A program made the position numbers and the translations under genes. A stretch of 64,000 nt of DNA. Origin: Camelimonas fluminis. Its GTDB lineage: Bacteria; Pseudomonadota; Alphaproteobacteria; Rhizobiales; Beijerinckiaceae. The stretch covers positions 86,544-150,543 of the forward strand of contig NZ_BNCG01000011.1 in assembly GCF_014656355.1 (NCBI RefSeq). Direction: 5' to 3'. Under the pieces are notes generated by a model. That model ran no database searches, was not told the DNA's origin, and saw nothing but the letters and a program-made list of their open reading frames with translations. Shown piece after piece: positions 1 through 10,200 of this stretch; position 1 is the first letter of the stretch, and every line of letters begins with the position of its first letter.

Positions 1-1
1 C

Positions 2-655
2 GTCATCGCCCCGGCGGTTGCCCCGGTGATCGCCATTGACGGCCCGGCCGCATCCGGCAAGGGCACGCTGGCGCGCCGCCTCGCCGCCCATTACGGCCTG
101 CCGTGGATGGACACCGGCCTGCTGTATCGCGCCGTGGCCATGGGCGTGCTCACCCGGGGGGCGGCGCTTGATGACGAGCCCGTGGCGGTGGCCGTCGCCC
201 GCGCCTTGCCGGCGGATTTCGCCGATGATCCGGCGCTGCGCACCGGCGAGGCCGGCGCCGCCGCCTCGCGGGTCGCCGCCTTGCCCGGCGTGCGCGCTGC
301 CCTGCTGGACGTGCAGCGCGCTTTCGCCGCCGCTCCTGGCGGCGCGGTGCTGGACGGACGCGATATCGGCACGGTGATCTGTCCGGAGGCTCCCGCCAAG
401 CTGTTCGTCACCGCCTCGGCCGAAGCGCGAGCGGACCGGCGCTATCGTGAACTGGCGGCGCGTGATCCAGCCGCATCCTACGACCAGATCCTGGCCGATA
501 TCCGCAAACGCGACGCCGACGACGCCGCCCGCGCCGTGGCGCCGCTGGTTCCAGCCGAGGATGCGATCCTGCTCGACACCACGCACCTTGGCGTGGAGGA
601 AGCCTTCGCGGCCGCACGCGCCATTGTCGAACAGCGGCTTGGCCGGGCGGCATAG
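2..655 (+). CDS. cmk: Cytidylate kinase, 5' end outside the window
   Basis: Transfers phosphate from ATP to CMP or dCMP in cytosolic pyrimidine nucleotide metabolism. The P-loop GPAASGKGT follows the first beta strand (IAIDGP), and the CMP-binding stretch DGRDIGTVICP and the Arg-rich lid (EARADRRYREL) come about 105 and 130 residues later. The frame is open to the left edge and reads VIAPAVAPVIAIDGP, which resembles the extended N terminus of Cmk in Hyphomicrobiales, so the true start probably lies before base 1. A GTG at 26 would be a fallback start giving 209 residues. In most related genomes rpsA follows directly; here it does not. The family call is secure; only the start is uncertain. 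Confidence 0.95.
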   Translation, partial: VIAPAVAPVIAIDGPAASGKGTLARRLAAHYGLPWMDTGLLYRAVAMGVLTRGAALDDEPVAVAVARALPADFADDPALRTGEAGAAASRVAALPGVRAALLDVQRAFAAAPGGAVLDGRDIGTVICPEAPAKLFVTASAEARADRRYRELAARDPAASYDQILADIRKRDADDAARAVAPLVPAEDAILLDTTHLGVEEAFAAARAIVEQRLGRAA

Positions 656-1173
656 GGCGTCAATCTGGCGTCGATCGGGAGCGTTCCCGGTGAACAACCC
701 GGTTCACCGGCGGCGCCGCGACCTCTGGCCTGATACATTTCCGTCGCCAAATCCGGGACAATTTTTGAAGGCGCTCCAGAGAGCTGACGCATGTCGGGCA
801 AGAAATACCCCTGGCGCAAGGGCGCGCCGCATGGCTGATCGGCCTGGCGCAGGTCCTAATAGGACCTGCTTTGCGTCGCCGGGGCATCCGCACCCGGTGA
901 ACAGGCTGCCGGGTGTTGGCGTGAGATGCGGGCGGGTGTTCCCGCGATGTGGTTCAGATCTGCCCCCTTGGCGCCCAGCCCTCGCCAGGTCGTCCCTTTT
1001 CCGCAACGGGTTGACCCCTCGTCCCACCCTGGTTCACCCTACGTCATGTAATCCCGTCAACATTTCCATCCGCCGGCTGACAAAGCGTTTCGCCTGTCTG
1101 CCATGACGGTTAAATATGGTCCTGTGAACGATTCGCCTGGGCCCTTCCCATAACCAGACTGGAGTCTGCGCCG
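656..1173. other. Intergenic region with two hairpins
   Basis: No gene is supported in these 518 bases. Two symmetrical elements stand out. At 687-710 a 9-bp stem (CCGGTGAAC / GTTCACCGG) with a 6-nt loop sits 31 bases after the cmk stop, without a T-run. At 849-869 lies a perfect 9-bp inverted repeat, GCAGGTCCT / AGGACCTGC, around AAT, followed by TTTGCG. Either could end cmk transcription; the second could equally be a protein-binding palindrome. Confidence 0.5.
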
Positions 1174-1809
1174 ATGCCAGCGCTATTGCGCTCGTACCTC
1201 TTCTGGATTGCAGTCGCTGTCATCCTCGTTCTGGCTTACATGGCGACGCCATTCATCGCGGCTGCCCATCTTGCCGAAGCCGTGCGCAATCGCGATGCGC
1301 CCGCCATTCTGGCCCGGGTCGACAAGGGCGCCCTTGGCCGCTCCCTGACGCGCCAGGTGCTACGCGCCTATCTGACGATTCACGGCAAGGAACAGGCGGC
1401 GAGCCCGTTCGCCCAGCAGATCGCCGCCGGCCTCGCCGCCAACGCGCTGTACCCGGTGCTGCACCAGATGACGACCCCGGACGCCCTGTCCGAATTGCTG
1501 GAGCGCGGTTGGCCCGAAGAGGGCGGCAAGCCGAAGCCTGTGGCGCGTCTTGGCATTGACGGCATTGGCGGCGCCCTCAGCAAGATCAACGACGCCTCAT
1601 TCACAGGCCTCACCCACTTCCGCATGAATGTGGACGTCGACGGCGACCCCAAACGCCGCCTGGGCTGGCGCTTCCGCATCAGCGGCTTCCACTGGAAGCT
1701 TTACGCCATCGATCTGTCGCCGGAGATCCTTCACGATATCGTCGCCAGGCTCCCTGTCGCCGAACGCATGAAAATCGAGGACAAGAGCGGCGAGCGGCGC
1801 GTCTTCTGA
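1174..1809 (+). CDS. DUF2939 family membrane-anchored protein
   Basis: A 211-residue protein of unknown function. An N-terminal membrane segment at about residues 7-28 (FWIAVAVILVLAYMATPFIA) is followed by a globular part that probably faces the periplasm. The sequence after the anchor (AAHLAEAVRNRDAPAILARV, then DKGALGRSLTRQ) fits the DUF2939 pattern, in which a helix precedes a VD/LR-type motif. The ATG at 1174 is chosen because GGAG at 1161-1164 gives a good ribosome binding site. It is isolated: a 518-base gap precedes it and the convergent hrpB follows. The family call rests on pattern recognition; no catalytic residues are evident. Confidence 0.7.
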   Translation: MPALLRSYLFWIAVAVILVLAYMATPFIAAAHLAEAVRNRDAPAILARVDKGALGRSLTRQVLRAYLTIHGKEQAASPFAQQIAAGLAANALYPVLHQMTTPDALSELLERGWPEEGGKPKPVARLGIDGIGGALSKINDASFTGLTHFRMNVDVDGDPKRRLGWRFRISGFHWKLYAIDLSPEILHDIVARLPVAERMKIEDKSGERRVF

Positions 1810-1876
1810 CGCGCGACGGCTCATTCCCCAAACCTCACGCCTCCAGCCTCAGCCCCTTGCCCGTTTGCCCCTTGCC

Positions 1877-4423
1877 TCATGCGCCCGGCGGACGGCCGGC
1901 GCGCCGGGTTGGGGGGGCGGTCGCGGGATCTTCCGGCCAGAAGTGTTTGGGATAGCGCCCGCGCATGTCGGCGCGCACGTCGGCCCATGAGCCGCGCCAG
2001 AAGCCTGGCAGGTCACGGGTGATCTGGATCGGCCGTTGCGCCGGCGACAGCAGATGCAGCGCCAGCGGCGCGCCCGCCAGGGTCGGGTGCGTTCCAAGGC
2101 CAAACAGTTCCTGCACCTTCACCGCCAGCGTCGGGCCATTTTCGTCGCTGTAGTCGATCGGAACGCTGGTCCCCGCCGGCGTCCCGAAATGCGTCGGCGC
2201 GCCACTGTCCAGTTCGCGCTGCAAATCCCATGGCAACAACGCGCGCAGGGCGTTGCTCACGTCATCGGCGTCAAGTTCCCCAAGGCTGCTGCGCCCGGCG
2301 AGAAACGGCTCCAGCCAGGCCCCGTCCAGCAGGGCGGCGTCCGCCAGATCCGGCCAGCGCTCATCGCTGTCGCCAGCGGCGCGGCGCATGAACAACACCC
2401 GGTCGCGCCACTGCCGCAACGCCTTCGACCATGGCAGGGCGTCGAGCCCCACTGTCGCCAGCCCCCGCGCCAGCACGCCGGCGCAATCATCCGCCGGCCC
2501 CGGCGCGGCGGTGGTTTCCGCCAGCACCAGGGCGCCGAGCCGGCGTTGCACCCGCACCCGCACCGACGCGGTCTCGCGGTCAAACGTCACCAGACGCCGC
2601 TCTTCGATGCGGCCGCCGCCCAGCCGCAACACCTCGTCCGGCTCCAGCGCCGCCGCCAGCATAACGCGGGCGGACGCCGCCGCGCCCATGGCGTCGGCGA
2701 CGCACAGCCAGCCGGCGCGGGCCAGGGCGCCGCCGCCCTCCAGTCGCACGCCGCGGCCGTTCACCATGTGGAATTGCCCGTCCCGCCCCCGCGACCGGGC
2801 AATGCGGTCAGGCCAGGCCAGCGCCAGCAGTACGCCGGCGGAGGGCTCCGTTCCCTCGGGCAGATTGAGCAATGCCTCCAGAGCTGCGCGGGCGGCCGGA
2901 TCGCGCAGAGCCCGCTCAGCCAGCTTCACCCAGCCATCAGCCATGCGACGCAACGCCTGGGCGCGCGGCGCGCGATCGCGGCCGAAACGCTCCAGCCGCT
3001 CAGCCAGATCGATGCTGTCGCCGCCGGCGCCGCGTTCCCCGATCAGCGCGGCGATAACGGCGGCCATGCGGCCATGGCCTGTCGCCGTCGCCGCCAGCAC
3101 CATGCGCGCGAGCCGTGGCGACAGCGGCAGTTCAGCCAGCGCCCTGCCCAACGGCGTGGCGCGGCCATCAGCGTCGAGCGCGCTCATGTCCCTGAGGAAC
3201 GCCGACGCCTCGTTCAGCGCCGGGCGCGGCGGCGGATCGGAGAACGCCAGGGCCGCCGGATCGGCGACGCCCCACATGGCGCAGTCGAGCAGCAGGGGCG
3301 CCAGATCGGCGTTGAGAATCTCTGGTTTGGCGAACGGCTCCAGCGCCGCGTCCGCCGCCTCGGCCCACAGGCGGTAGCATACGCCTGGCGCCGTGCGGCC
3401 GGCGCGGCCGCGGCGCTGGTCAGCCTCGGCCCGGGAAGCGCGCACGGTTTCCAGCCGGGTCATGCCCACCGCCGGCTCGTAACGCGGAACCCGCGACAGG
3501 CCGCTGTCGATGACGACGCGCACCCCCTCAATGGTGATCGAGGTTTCGGCGACGGACGTGGCCAGCACCACCTTGCGGCGACCTTCCGGCGCCGGCGCCA
3601 CGGCCCTGTCCTGCGCCGCTGGCGGCAACGCGCCATAGAGCGGCGCGACGTCAACCAGTTCTCCGTCGGCATCCCTGGCCAGTCGCTCCGTCAGCAGCCG
3701 CTGGGCGCGCATGATCTCCCCTTGCCCCGGCAGGAACGCCAGGATGGAGCCGGGATGGGCGCGCAACGCCCGCATCACCGCGTCAGCCATATCCTGCTCC
3801 AGCGGCGCGTCGCCGCGCCGGCCGAGCCAGTGTGTCTCCACCGGATAGCTTCGGCCCGGGCTCTCCAGCACCGGCGCCGGCGCGCCGGCGCCGCCGAGCA
3901 GACGCGCGGCCTTGCCGCCGTCGAGCGTCGCCGACATGACCACCAGACGCAGATCGTCGCGCAAGCCCCCCTGCACGTCGAGCGCCAGCGCCAGGCCGAA
4001 ATCCGCATCGAGCGAACGCTCGTGAAACTCGTCGAACAGCACGCAGCCGACGCCGGCCAGTTCCGGGTCGTCCAGCACCATGCGCGCGAACACGCCCTCG
4101 GTGACCACTTCGATGCGGGTGCGCGGCCCGACGCGCGATTCCAGCCGCACCCGCAAACCAACGGTCTCGCCCACCTGTTCGCCCAGGGTGGCGGCCATGC
4201 GCGCCGCGGCGGCGCGGGCCGCAAGGCGGCGCGGCTCCAGCACGATGAGCTTGCGGCCCCGCAGCCACGGCGCGTCGTACAGCGCCAGCGGCAGCCGCGT
4301 GGTCTTGCCGGCGCCGGGCGGCGCGATCACCACGGCGGACGGGCCAGCGGCCAGCGCATTCCGCAGCGGCGCGACGATCCCTTCAACGGGCAGGACGGTG
4401 GACACAGGCGACAAGTTCAGCAT
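1877..4423 (-). CDS. hrpB: ATP-dependent RNA helicase HrpB
   Basis: A DEAH/RHA-family helicase of about 848 residues, the usual length for HrpB. Motifs run in order: Walker A APPGAGKTT near residue 40, motif Ia LEPRRLAARAAA, motif II DEFH near 130, motif III MSATL near 165, then the helicase C half with ATSVAETSITIEGV and QRRGRAGRT. The C-terminal third is the HrpB-specific domain, ending in WPEDP. The biological role of HrpB is poorly defined; it is presumed to act on RNA. The ATG at 4423 (MLNLSPV) is preferred over an upstream GTG at 4444; neither has a strong Shine-Dalgarno sequence. It is convergent with the DUF2939 gene. Confidence 0.93.
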   Translation of the reverse strand: MLNLSPVSTVLPVEGIVAPLRNALAAGPSAVVIAPPGAGKTTRLPLALYDAPWLRGRKLIVLEPRRLAARAAAARMAATLGEQVGETVGLRVRLESRVGPRTRIEVVTEGVFARMVLDDPELAGVGCVLFDEFHERSLDADFGLALALDVQGGLRDDLRLVVMSATLDGGKAARLLGGAGAPAPVLESPGRSYPVETHWLGRRGDAPLEQDMADAVMRALRAHPGSILAFLPGQGEIMRAQRLLTERLARDADGELVDVAPLYGALPPAAQDRAVAPAPEGRRKVVLATSVAETSITIEGVRVVIDSGLSRVPRYEPAVGMTRLETVRASRAEADQRRGRAGRTAPGVCYRLWAEAADAALEPFAKPEILNADLAPLLLDCAMWGVADPAALAFSDPPPRPALNEASAFLRDMSALDADGRATPLGRALAELPLSPRLARMVLAATATGHGRMAAVIAALIGERGAGGDSIDLAERLERFGRDRAPRAQALRRMADGWVKLAERALRDPAARAALEALLNLPEGTEPSAGVLLALAWPDRIARSRGRDGQFHMVNGRGVRLEGGGALARAGWLCVADAMGAAASARVMLAAALEPDEVLRLGGGRIEERRLVTFDRETASVRVRVQRRLGALVLAETTAAPGPADDCAGVLARGLATVGLDALPWSKALRQWRDRVLFMRRAAGDSDERWPDLADAALLDGAWLEPFLAGRSSLGELDADDVSNALRALLPWDLQRELDSGAPTHFGTPAGTSVPIDYSDENGPTLAVKVQELFGLGTHPTLAGAPLALHLLSPAQRPIQITRDLPGFWRGSWADVRADMRGRYPKHFWPEDPATAPPTRRAGRPPGA

Positions 4424-4489
4424 CCTGAATGGGTTAGCGGCCACTTGGCCTGCAATTTCTCAAATATCCATAAAAACGGCGTTGTTTTT

Positions 4490-4514
4490 GGAACAATCGT
4501 AGCCGGCGATTGTT
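4490..4514 (+). promoter_or_regulatory. Possible EcfG-type promoter upstream of the KGG gene
   Basis: GGAAC at 4490-4494, a 16-base spacer, then TGTT at 4511-4514. This resembles the GGAAC-N16/17-CGTT promoter used by the alphaproteobacterial general stress sigma factor EcfG. The downstream gene is a KGG stress protein, which fits. The -10 is imperfect and the gene starts about 200 bases downstream. Between them, at 4554-4584, is an imperfect hairpin in which CAGTCAA pairs with TTGACTG around CTGATC/GATCAG. Confidence 0.25.
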
Positions 4515-4711
4515 TTCCATCCACGGAATGGCGTCGACGCCCTCTCCACAGGTCAGTCAAGCTGATCTGACGATCAGTTGACTGGCGGAGCCCGGGCGCG
4601 CGAGGCGCCGCCAGACGCAACAACCAGAAAAACATCCTTACAAGCAAATTGAATGCTGCGGTTCGCCAGTGCGGGCAAGGACTGCTCATGGCTGCAGCCG
4701 GGGAAAAAATG

Positions 4712-5050
4712 ATGACAGAAAACACCGGAAAATCCCGCCGGGGTTTCGCCTCCATGGATCGCGAACGGCAACGGGAAATCGCCAGCAAGGGCGGGCGCAG
4801 CGTGCCCGAGGAGAAGCGCAGCTTCTCACGGGATCGCAGTCTTGCGGCCGCAGCGGGGCGCAAGGGCGGCCAGAACGTCAGCCCCGAGGACCGCAGCTTT
4901 TCCCAGAACCGGGAGCTGGCGTCCCATGCCGGACGCAAAGGCGGGCAGTCCTCCCAACCCATGCGCAACGCCAGCAGAAGCGCCGCGCCAGATGAATCCG
5001 TGAAAAGCGCCGTCATCCTTGGGCAGGCGAACCTGTCGCCAGAGGCATAA
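4712..5050 (+). CDS. KGG-repeat (YciG/Con-10 type) stress-associated protein
   Basis: A small, very hydrophilic protein of about 112 residues built of three KGG modules: IASKGGRSVP, AAAGRKGGQNV and SHAGRKGGQSS, each preceded by an Arg/Ser-rich helix. This is the KGG (PF10685) pattern of stress-induced proteins such as YciG and fungal Con-10; their molecular role is unclear. The start at 4712 (or the adjacent ATG at 4709) is chosen because MTENTGKSRRGFASMD matches the start of the paralogue at 42859-43122 (MNDVTPKSRRGFASMD). The frame stays open upstream to 4649. A terminator follows at 5075. EcfG control is possible but unproven. Confidence 0.8.
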   Translation: MTENTGKSRRGFASMDRERQREIASKGGRSVPEEKRSFSRDRSLAAAAGRKGGQNVSPEDRSFSQNRELASHAGRKGGQSSQPMRNASRSAAPDESVKSAVILGQANLSPEA

Positions 5051-5074
5051 TCCGGAAATCTGGAGACGAATCGC

Positions 5075-5101
5075 CCCATGTCCTGCGGACATGGGTCTTT
5101 T
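5075..5101 (+). terminator. Rho-independent terminator after the KGG gene
   Basis: A perfect 9-bp stem (CCCATGTCC / GGACATGGG) with a TGC loop is followed by TCTTTTCGTT. It lies 25 bases past the KGG stop and before the convergent glycosidase gene. Confidence 0.8.
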
Positions 5102-5196
5102 CGTTGCACATCCCCAGAACTGGCGCCACCCGCCCGGGCGGCGGTCTCCCTCAGCGGATATGACGGGGCGTCTGGCTGTTACACGGCGGCCGGGCT

Positions 5197-6069
5197 TTAG
5201 CGGGCGGCTGATTTCGGCCGCGCCGCGGCGCCTGGACGTGCGGCCGCTGGCTCCGCCCCCGCCGGGCGCGGCGCAACGCCGATAATCGGGCCCACCGGAT
5301 ACAGCCAGTCGCGGCGTCCCACTTCAGGCGCATAGATGCTGGATATGGAACCGTCGAGATACAGGGCGTCCGGCGTTTTCAGGGCGTCGCGAAACAGGCG
5401 TCCAAACGAGCCGAAACTCACGGGCTGGTCCGAGATGGCGAACACCACCGTCTTGCCGCCCCTTACGCCGACGCCGTTGCGAATTTTCAGCGACTGCCCC
5501 TCATCGGCGAAACGTGGGTGCAACTTGCCGTCGATCACCAGCATCGGGCCGGACTGGGTGGCGTAGAGCGCCTGCGGCTTCTGGCGCAGATAACGCTCGG
5601 TGGTCATGACGCCGGCGCCGGTCCCGGTCACGTAAAACACGCCGTTCGGCTTCATGTGAAAGTTGCCGGAGCCGCGCCTGGTGTTGGCGCCGCGCACCTG
5701 CTTGCCGCCTTCGACGAACAGGCCGACCGGCCCGCGATCATCGCCATACATGCCGCCGTTGATCGCCATCACCAGCTCCTTGCCGGCCGGGCTGTCGACA
5801 AGACGGCTCAGGCGGCCATAGGGCTGCCCGTCAACGCCTCGCAGATACATCCGCACCTGATGGTCGCGCAGGGGAACCTCGCAGACCACATGGCCAACGC
5901 CCTCAAAAACCAGCTTGCGGCACAAACCATCGGCATGGGCCGCGCCTGTGACGGCCAGAACGCCGGTCGCCGCGGCGACAGCCATCAGGCCAGCGCGAAT
6001 GAAGCCATCGGGAAAAAGCGGCCGGAAAGCCGTTCGCATCCGGCGAAAAACACTGATCTCGCGAAACAT
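5197..6069 (-). CDS. Phosphodiester glycosidase family (DUF2233) exported protein
   Basis: A predicted exported protein of about 290 residues belonging to the NAGPA/DUF2233 family, whose known members uncover or hydrolyse phosphodiester-linked sugars. Family landmarks appear in order: AINGGMYGDD, KPNGVFYVTG, ATQSGPMLVIDG, RNGVGVRGG and YLDGSISSIYAP near the C terminus. The N terminus has a basic stretch followed by a hydrophobic segment ending ALTGAAHA-like (AVTGAAHADG), consistent with a signal peptide. The ATG at 6069 is preferred; the frame extends to 6231, but the extra residues look non-coding. The last 30 residues are Ala/Pro-rich. The substrate is unknown, possibly a cell-envelope glycan. 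Confidence 0.8.
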   Translation of the reverse strand: MFREISVFRRMRTAFRPLFPDGFIRAGLMAVAAATGVLAVTGAAHADGLCRKLVFEGVGHVVCEVPLRDHQVRMYLRGVDGQPYGRLSRLVDSPAGKELVMAINGGMYGDDRGPVGLFVEGGKQVRGANTRRGSGNFHMKPNGVFYVTGTGAGVMTTERYLRQKPQALYATQSGPMLVIDGKLHPRFADEGQSLKIRNGVGVRGGKTVVFAISDQPVSFGSFGRLFRDALKTPDALYLDGSISSIYAPEVGRRDWLYPVGPIIGVAPRPAGAEPAAARPGAAARPKSAAR

Positions 6070-6200
6070 GGAATATCCGTCGCGGGGAAGGTGGAACACA
6101 GGGCGGGAGAACCGGGCGCGGGCCGCCGCGCGTGCATCCGGCCCCCCGCTCCCCGCCGCTTGTGTCGCAACTTGTCGGCAGCATGATGGCGCGATCGACG

Positions 6201-7016
6201 TCAGGTCTTCATCTGGTCCAGCATGCGGCACAAATCGGCGCGAATGGTGCGGCGCGCCAGGGCCTGCATCGGCCGGGTCGTCGCCGGATCGGCGAAGCGC
6301 GCCGCCATGGATCGACCTGGCGTGACCGTCACGCCGGCGTCGCCGCCACGCGACTCCACCTGTGAGGCCGGATCCTGAAGGGCGCGGGCAATGTGCTCCG
6401 CCCCGCCAAGACAGATAAAATCGTCATCCCGGCGCAGGGGCGCCGTCGCCTGCTCCAGCGCCAGCGCTTCATCAATCATGCGGTCACGGCGGCCTTCCGG
6501 CATCGCCGCCGCCCAGGAAAAGGCTTCCGCCGCCAGATCGAACAATTGCTCGCTGCGCGCCGAAGGGGCCGAGGCGTCCGCGCAACGCGGCCCGTCAATC
6601 GTCAGGACAGCCATGGTGTAGATGGCGACGAGGGACGCCTGCTCGCGCAATCGCGTCCGGTCGCGCGGCGCGCTTCTGGCCGCCGAGCGCATCAACTCGC
6701 GGCTGTAAACGAAGCCAAGATAGGCGCTGCCGCCGTCACGCAGGCGCCGGTCCTGCCAACTCCGCGCCAGCCGCCCCCGACCCGCATCATGCTCGCGCTC
6801 CAGGGCGTCGCCCAGCGCCGCATACTGCTTGTGATCGAGCAGGTCATCGAAACGGTCGACGAGCTTCTGGTTAACCGGCGAGGGCGTAGCGACGCGTGGA
6901 ACCGTCTGGGCCGTCGCCGCGCCAACGCAACCCGCCATCACGGCGATCGCCAGAGTCGCCCCGATCGCCAGCTTTCTTCCTCGTTCACCCGCCAACGTCA
7001 TCGCGCGCCAGCTCAT
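6201..7016 (-). CDS. Hypothetical exported protein
   Basis: Not recognised. The protein is about 271 residues with a clear export signal: a basic start (MSWRAMTLAGERGRK) and a hydrophobic stretch ending VGAATAQ. The mature part is mostly helical and Arg/Ala-rich with four internal cysteines or fewer. The start at 7016 is firm because AGGAGAGG lies six bases upstream; the frame remains open to 7301, but a 15-bp direct repeat in the leader (7026-7055) and the lack of another ribosome binding site argue against a longer form. It may be co-transcribed with polA, whose stop is about 240 bases upstream. A periplasmic location is inferred. Confidence 0.65.
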   Translation of the reverse strand: MSWRAMTLAGERGRKLAIGATLAIAVMAGCVGAATAQTVPRVATPSPVNQKLVDRFDDLLDHKQYAALGDALEREHDAGRGRLARSWQDRRLRDGGSAYLGFVYSRELMRSAARSAPRDRTRLREQASLVAIYTMAVLTIDGPRCADASAPSARSEQLFDLAAEAFSWAAAMPEGRRDRMIDEALALEQATAPLRRDDDFICLGGAEHIARALQDPASQVESRGGDAGVTVTPGRSMAARFADPATTRPMQALARRTIRADLCRMLDQMKT

Positions 7017-7025
7017 CCGCGCCTC

Positions 7026-7055
7026 TCCTGGGCCCACGAATCCTGGGCCCACGAA
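7026..7055. repeat. 15-bp tandem duplication in the leader of the exported-protein gene
   Basis: TCCTGGGCCCACGAA occurs twice in direct succession, 10 bases upstream of the start codon at 7016. The copy nearer the start overlaps the edge of the AGGAGAGG ribosome binding site. Confidence 0.8.
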
Positions 7056-7257
7056 GCGCCTTCCGGCGCGCGTGAAAGCCAACCTGCAAATCGCATATAC
7101 GCGGGATACGCGGACAAATTCCAGCGTCGCCATGATCGCATTGCACCCTGGCCCCCCAAAGCCGGCGGCGCACGCCGCCCCTTCACGTCCCCTGGCGGCG
7201 GCCAGGGTATGAAACGCTGAACATGCGGCGCGCTGAATGGTTCCCGCGACAACGGCT

Positions 7258-10200
7258 TCAGTGCGCCTCTTCCCAGTTGTCGGCGGCGCGCGCGTCCACA
7301 TGCAACGGCACCGCCAGGGACAGCAGCGGCAACGGCGCCTGCTCCATCACCTGGCGCGCCACGGCGATGGTGCGCTCAGCCTCCGCCTCCGGGACCTCGA
7401 AGATCAATTCATCGTGCACCTGCAACAGCATGCGGCCAGTCAGGCCCGCGTCAAGCAACGCGGCGTCCATGCGCGTCATGGCGCGGCGGATAATGTCGGC
7501 GGCGCTGCCCTGGATCGGCGCATTGATCGCCTGGCGCTCCACCGCCGCCCGCTGCGACGGGTTGGACGAGGTAATGTCCGGATAGTGGCAGATGCGGCCA
7601 AACAGCGTGGTGACGTAACCATTCTCCCGGCAGAATTTTTTGGTCGCGTCCATATAATCGCGGATGCCGGGGAAGCGCTCGAAATAGCGCTTGATATAGG
7701 CGCCGGCCTCCTCGCGCGGAATGCCAAGCTGCGCCGCGAGGCCAAAGGCCGAAATGCCGTAGATGATGCCGAAATTGATCGCCTTGGCGCGACGGCGCAC
7801 CATCGGATCCATGCCCTCGACCGGCGCGCCGAACATTTCCGACGCCGTCATGGCGTGGATGTCGACGCCCTCGGCGAAAGCCCGCCGCAACTGCGGGATG
7901 TCGGCGATATGGGCGAGAATGCGCAGTTCGATCTGGGAATAGTCGGCCGAGATCAGCTTGCGGCCCGGCTCGGCGACGAAAGCCTGGCGGATTTTCCGGC
8001 CCTCCTCGGTGCGCACCGGGATGTTTTGCAAATTGGGCTCGGATGACGACAGCCGGCCGGTCGTGGTCGCCGCCAGGGAATATGAGGTGTGCACCCGGCC
8101 AGTCTGCTGGTTGACGTATCCCGGCAGCGCGTCGGCGTAGGTGGATTTCAGCTTGGCGAGCTGGCGCCATTCCAGGATGCGGCGGGGCAGTTCGTGGCCG
8201 TCGTCGGCCAGTTCCTCAAGAAACCGGGCGCCGGTGGCCCATTGCCCGGTCGGCGTTTTGCGGGCGCCGGGCAGTTGCATGCGGCCGAAGAGGATGTCGC
8301 CGAGCTGTTTGGGCGAGCCGATGTTGAACTTCTCGCCGGCGAGTTCGTAGACCTCGTCCTCAAGCCGCGCCAGCGACTGGGCGAACTCGCCGGAGAGACG
8401 CGACAGCATCTGCCGGTCGATGGCGACGCCACGCCCCTCCATGGCCGCAAGCACGGCGACCAGCGGACGCTCCAGGCTTTCGTAGACCTGGGTTCTGCTT
8501 TCGGCGACGAGGCGCGGCTTCAGCACCCGCCACAGACGCAGGGTGACGTCGGCGTCTTCGGCGGCGTATTCGGTCGCGCGGTCGATGGGCACGAGATCGA
8601 AGGTCACCGCATTGCGACCGGAGCCGGCGACATCCTTGAAAGCGATGCAGGCATGGCCGAGCAGGCTCTGGGACAGCGCGTCCATGCCGTGACCGCCAGG
8701 TCCGACACGGCCCGCGTCAAGCACATAGGACATCAGCATCGTGTCGTCATAGCCGCTGACGCGGACGCCGTAGCGGGCGAACACCAGCATGTCGAACTTG
8801 AAGTTTTGCCCGACCTTGAGGACGTTCGGGTCCTCCAGCAGCGGTTTCAGCAAAGCGATCGCTTCGGCGTGCGGAATCTGGTCCGGCAGCAGGCCTTCGC
8901 TGAACAGGTCGGCGCCGCCGCGATGCTGCAGCGGGATGTAGCAGGCCTTGCCCGGCGCGGTCGCCATGGAGACGCCGACCAGGTCAACGGCCATGGCGTC
9001 GAGACCATTGGTCTCGGTGTCGACGGCGACGACGCCGGCCTCACGGGCGGCGGCGACCCAGCGCTGCAACCCGGCGATATCCGTCACGGTTTCATAACCG
9101 GAGCGGTCGACGGGCGTACCCGCGCCCTCCATCCGGCGCGCGGCGGCAAGCGCCGCAGGCATGGAAACACCGGGGGTCGCCGGCTCCATCGCGGGCGACG
9201 GCGCCGCCACGGCGGCGGCGCTTTTGTCCGATGCGCCTTCGCCCGCCCCAGCCGCGGAGCGCTCCGCGCCGGCTGGCGCCGGCAGTTGCGGCGCGCCCAT
9301 CGGCGAGTAAGTCCCGGCCACAAGCTCCGGGGCTGGCTCGATCGCCGCCGCATCCACGTCGAACAGTTCCGAGGCGCGCTTCACCAGCTGGGTGAACTCC
9401 ATCGCCTTCAGAAAGGCGACCAGCCGCTTCGGATCAAAATCAACGATGCGGTGATCGCCCAGCGGCGTCGGCACCGGCGTGTGCGTGTCCAGCATCACCA
9501 GCTTCAGCGACAGCCGCGCCACATCAGCGTTGTCGAGCAGCGACTGGCGGCGCTTCGGCTGTTTGATGCCTGGCGCCGCCGCCAGCAGCGCTTCCAGGCT
9601 GCCGTACTCATTGATGAGCTGCGACGCCGTCTTGACCCCGATGCCAGGCACGCCTGGCACATTGTCGGAGGCGTCGCCCACCAGCGCCTGGACGTCCGGC
9701 ACCAGTTCCGGCGGCACGCCGAACTTCTCGATGACGCCCTCGCGATCGAGCCGCCGCTCCGGCCGGTACCCCGGCTTGCCGCGCACGCCCGATTCGAAAT
9801 CGTAGAAGGTGACGCCGTCGCCAACGAGCTGCATCAGGTCCTTGTCGGCGGAGACGATCAGCGTCTGGGCGCCGGCCTCGGAGGCCTGGCGGGCGTAGGT
9901 GGCGATGATGTCGTCGGCTTCCCAGCGCGGCATCTCCACCGGCGTCATGCCGAAGGCCCGCACCGCCTCCCGCATCAACGGAAACTGCGGAATCAGCTCG
10001 GCCGGCGGATCGGGCCTGTGCGCCTTGTACGCGGGATAAAGCTCGCGCCGGAACGAATCCTCCGACTGGTCGAACACAATGGCCATCACCGTTGGCTTCA
10101 CGCCCAGCGCGCCGTCGCGCACAAACTGCAGCAGCTTGGCGCAGAACAGCCGCACCGCCCCCGTCGGCAAACCGTCGGACGGGCGGGCATTGTAGCGCCG

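Noticed and set aside
2036..4570. 844-residue open frame opposite hrpB
   Set aside because: Antisense shadow of a high-GC gene; His/Gln/Arg-rich translation without domains.
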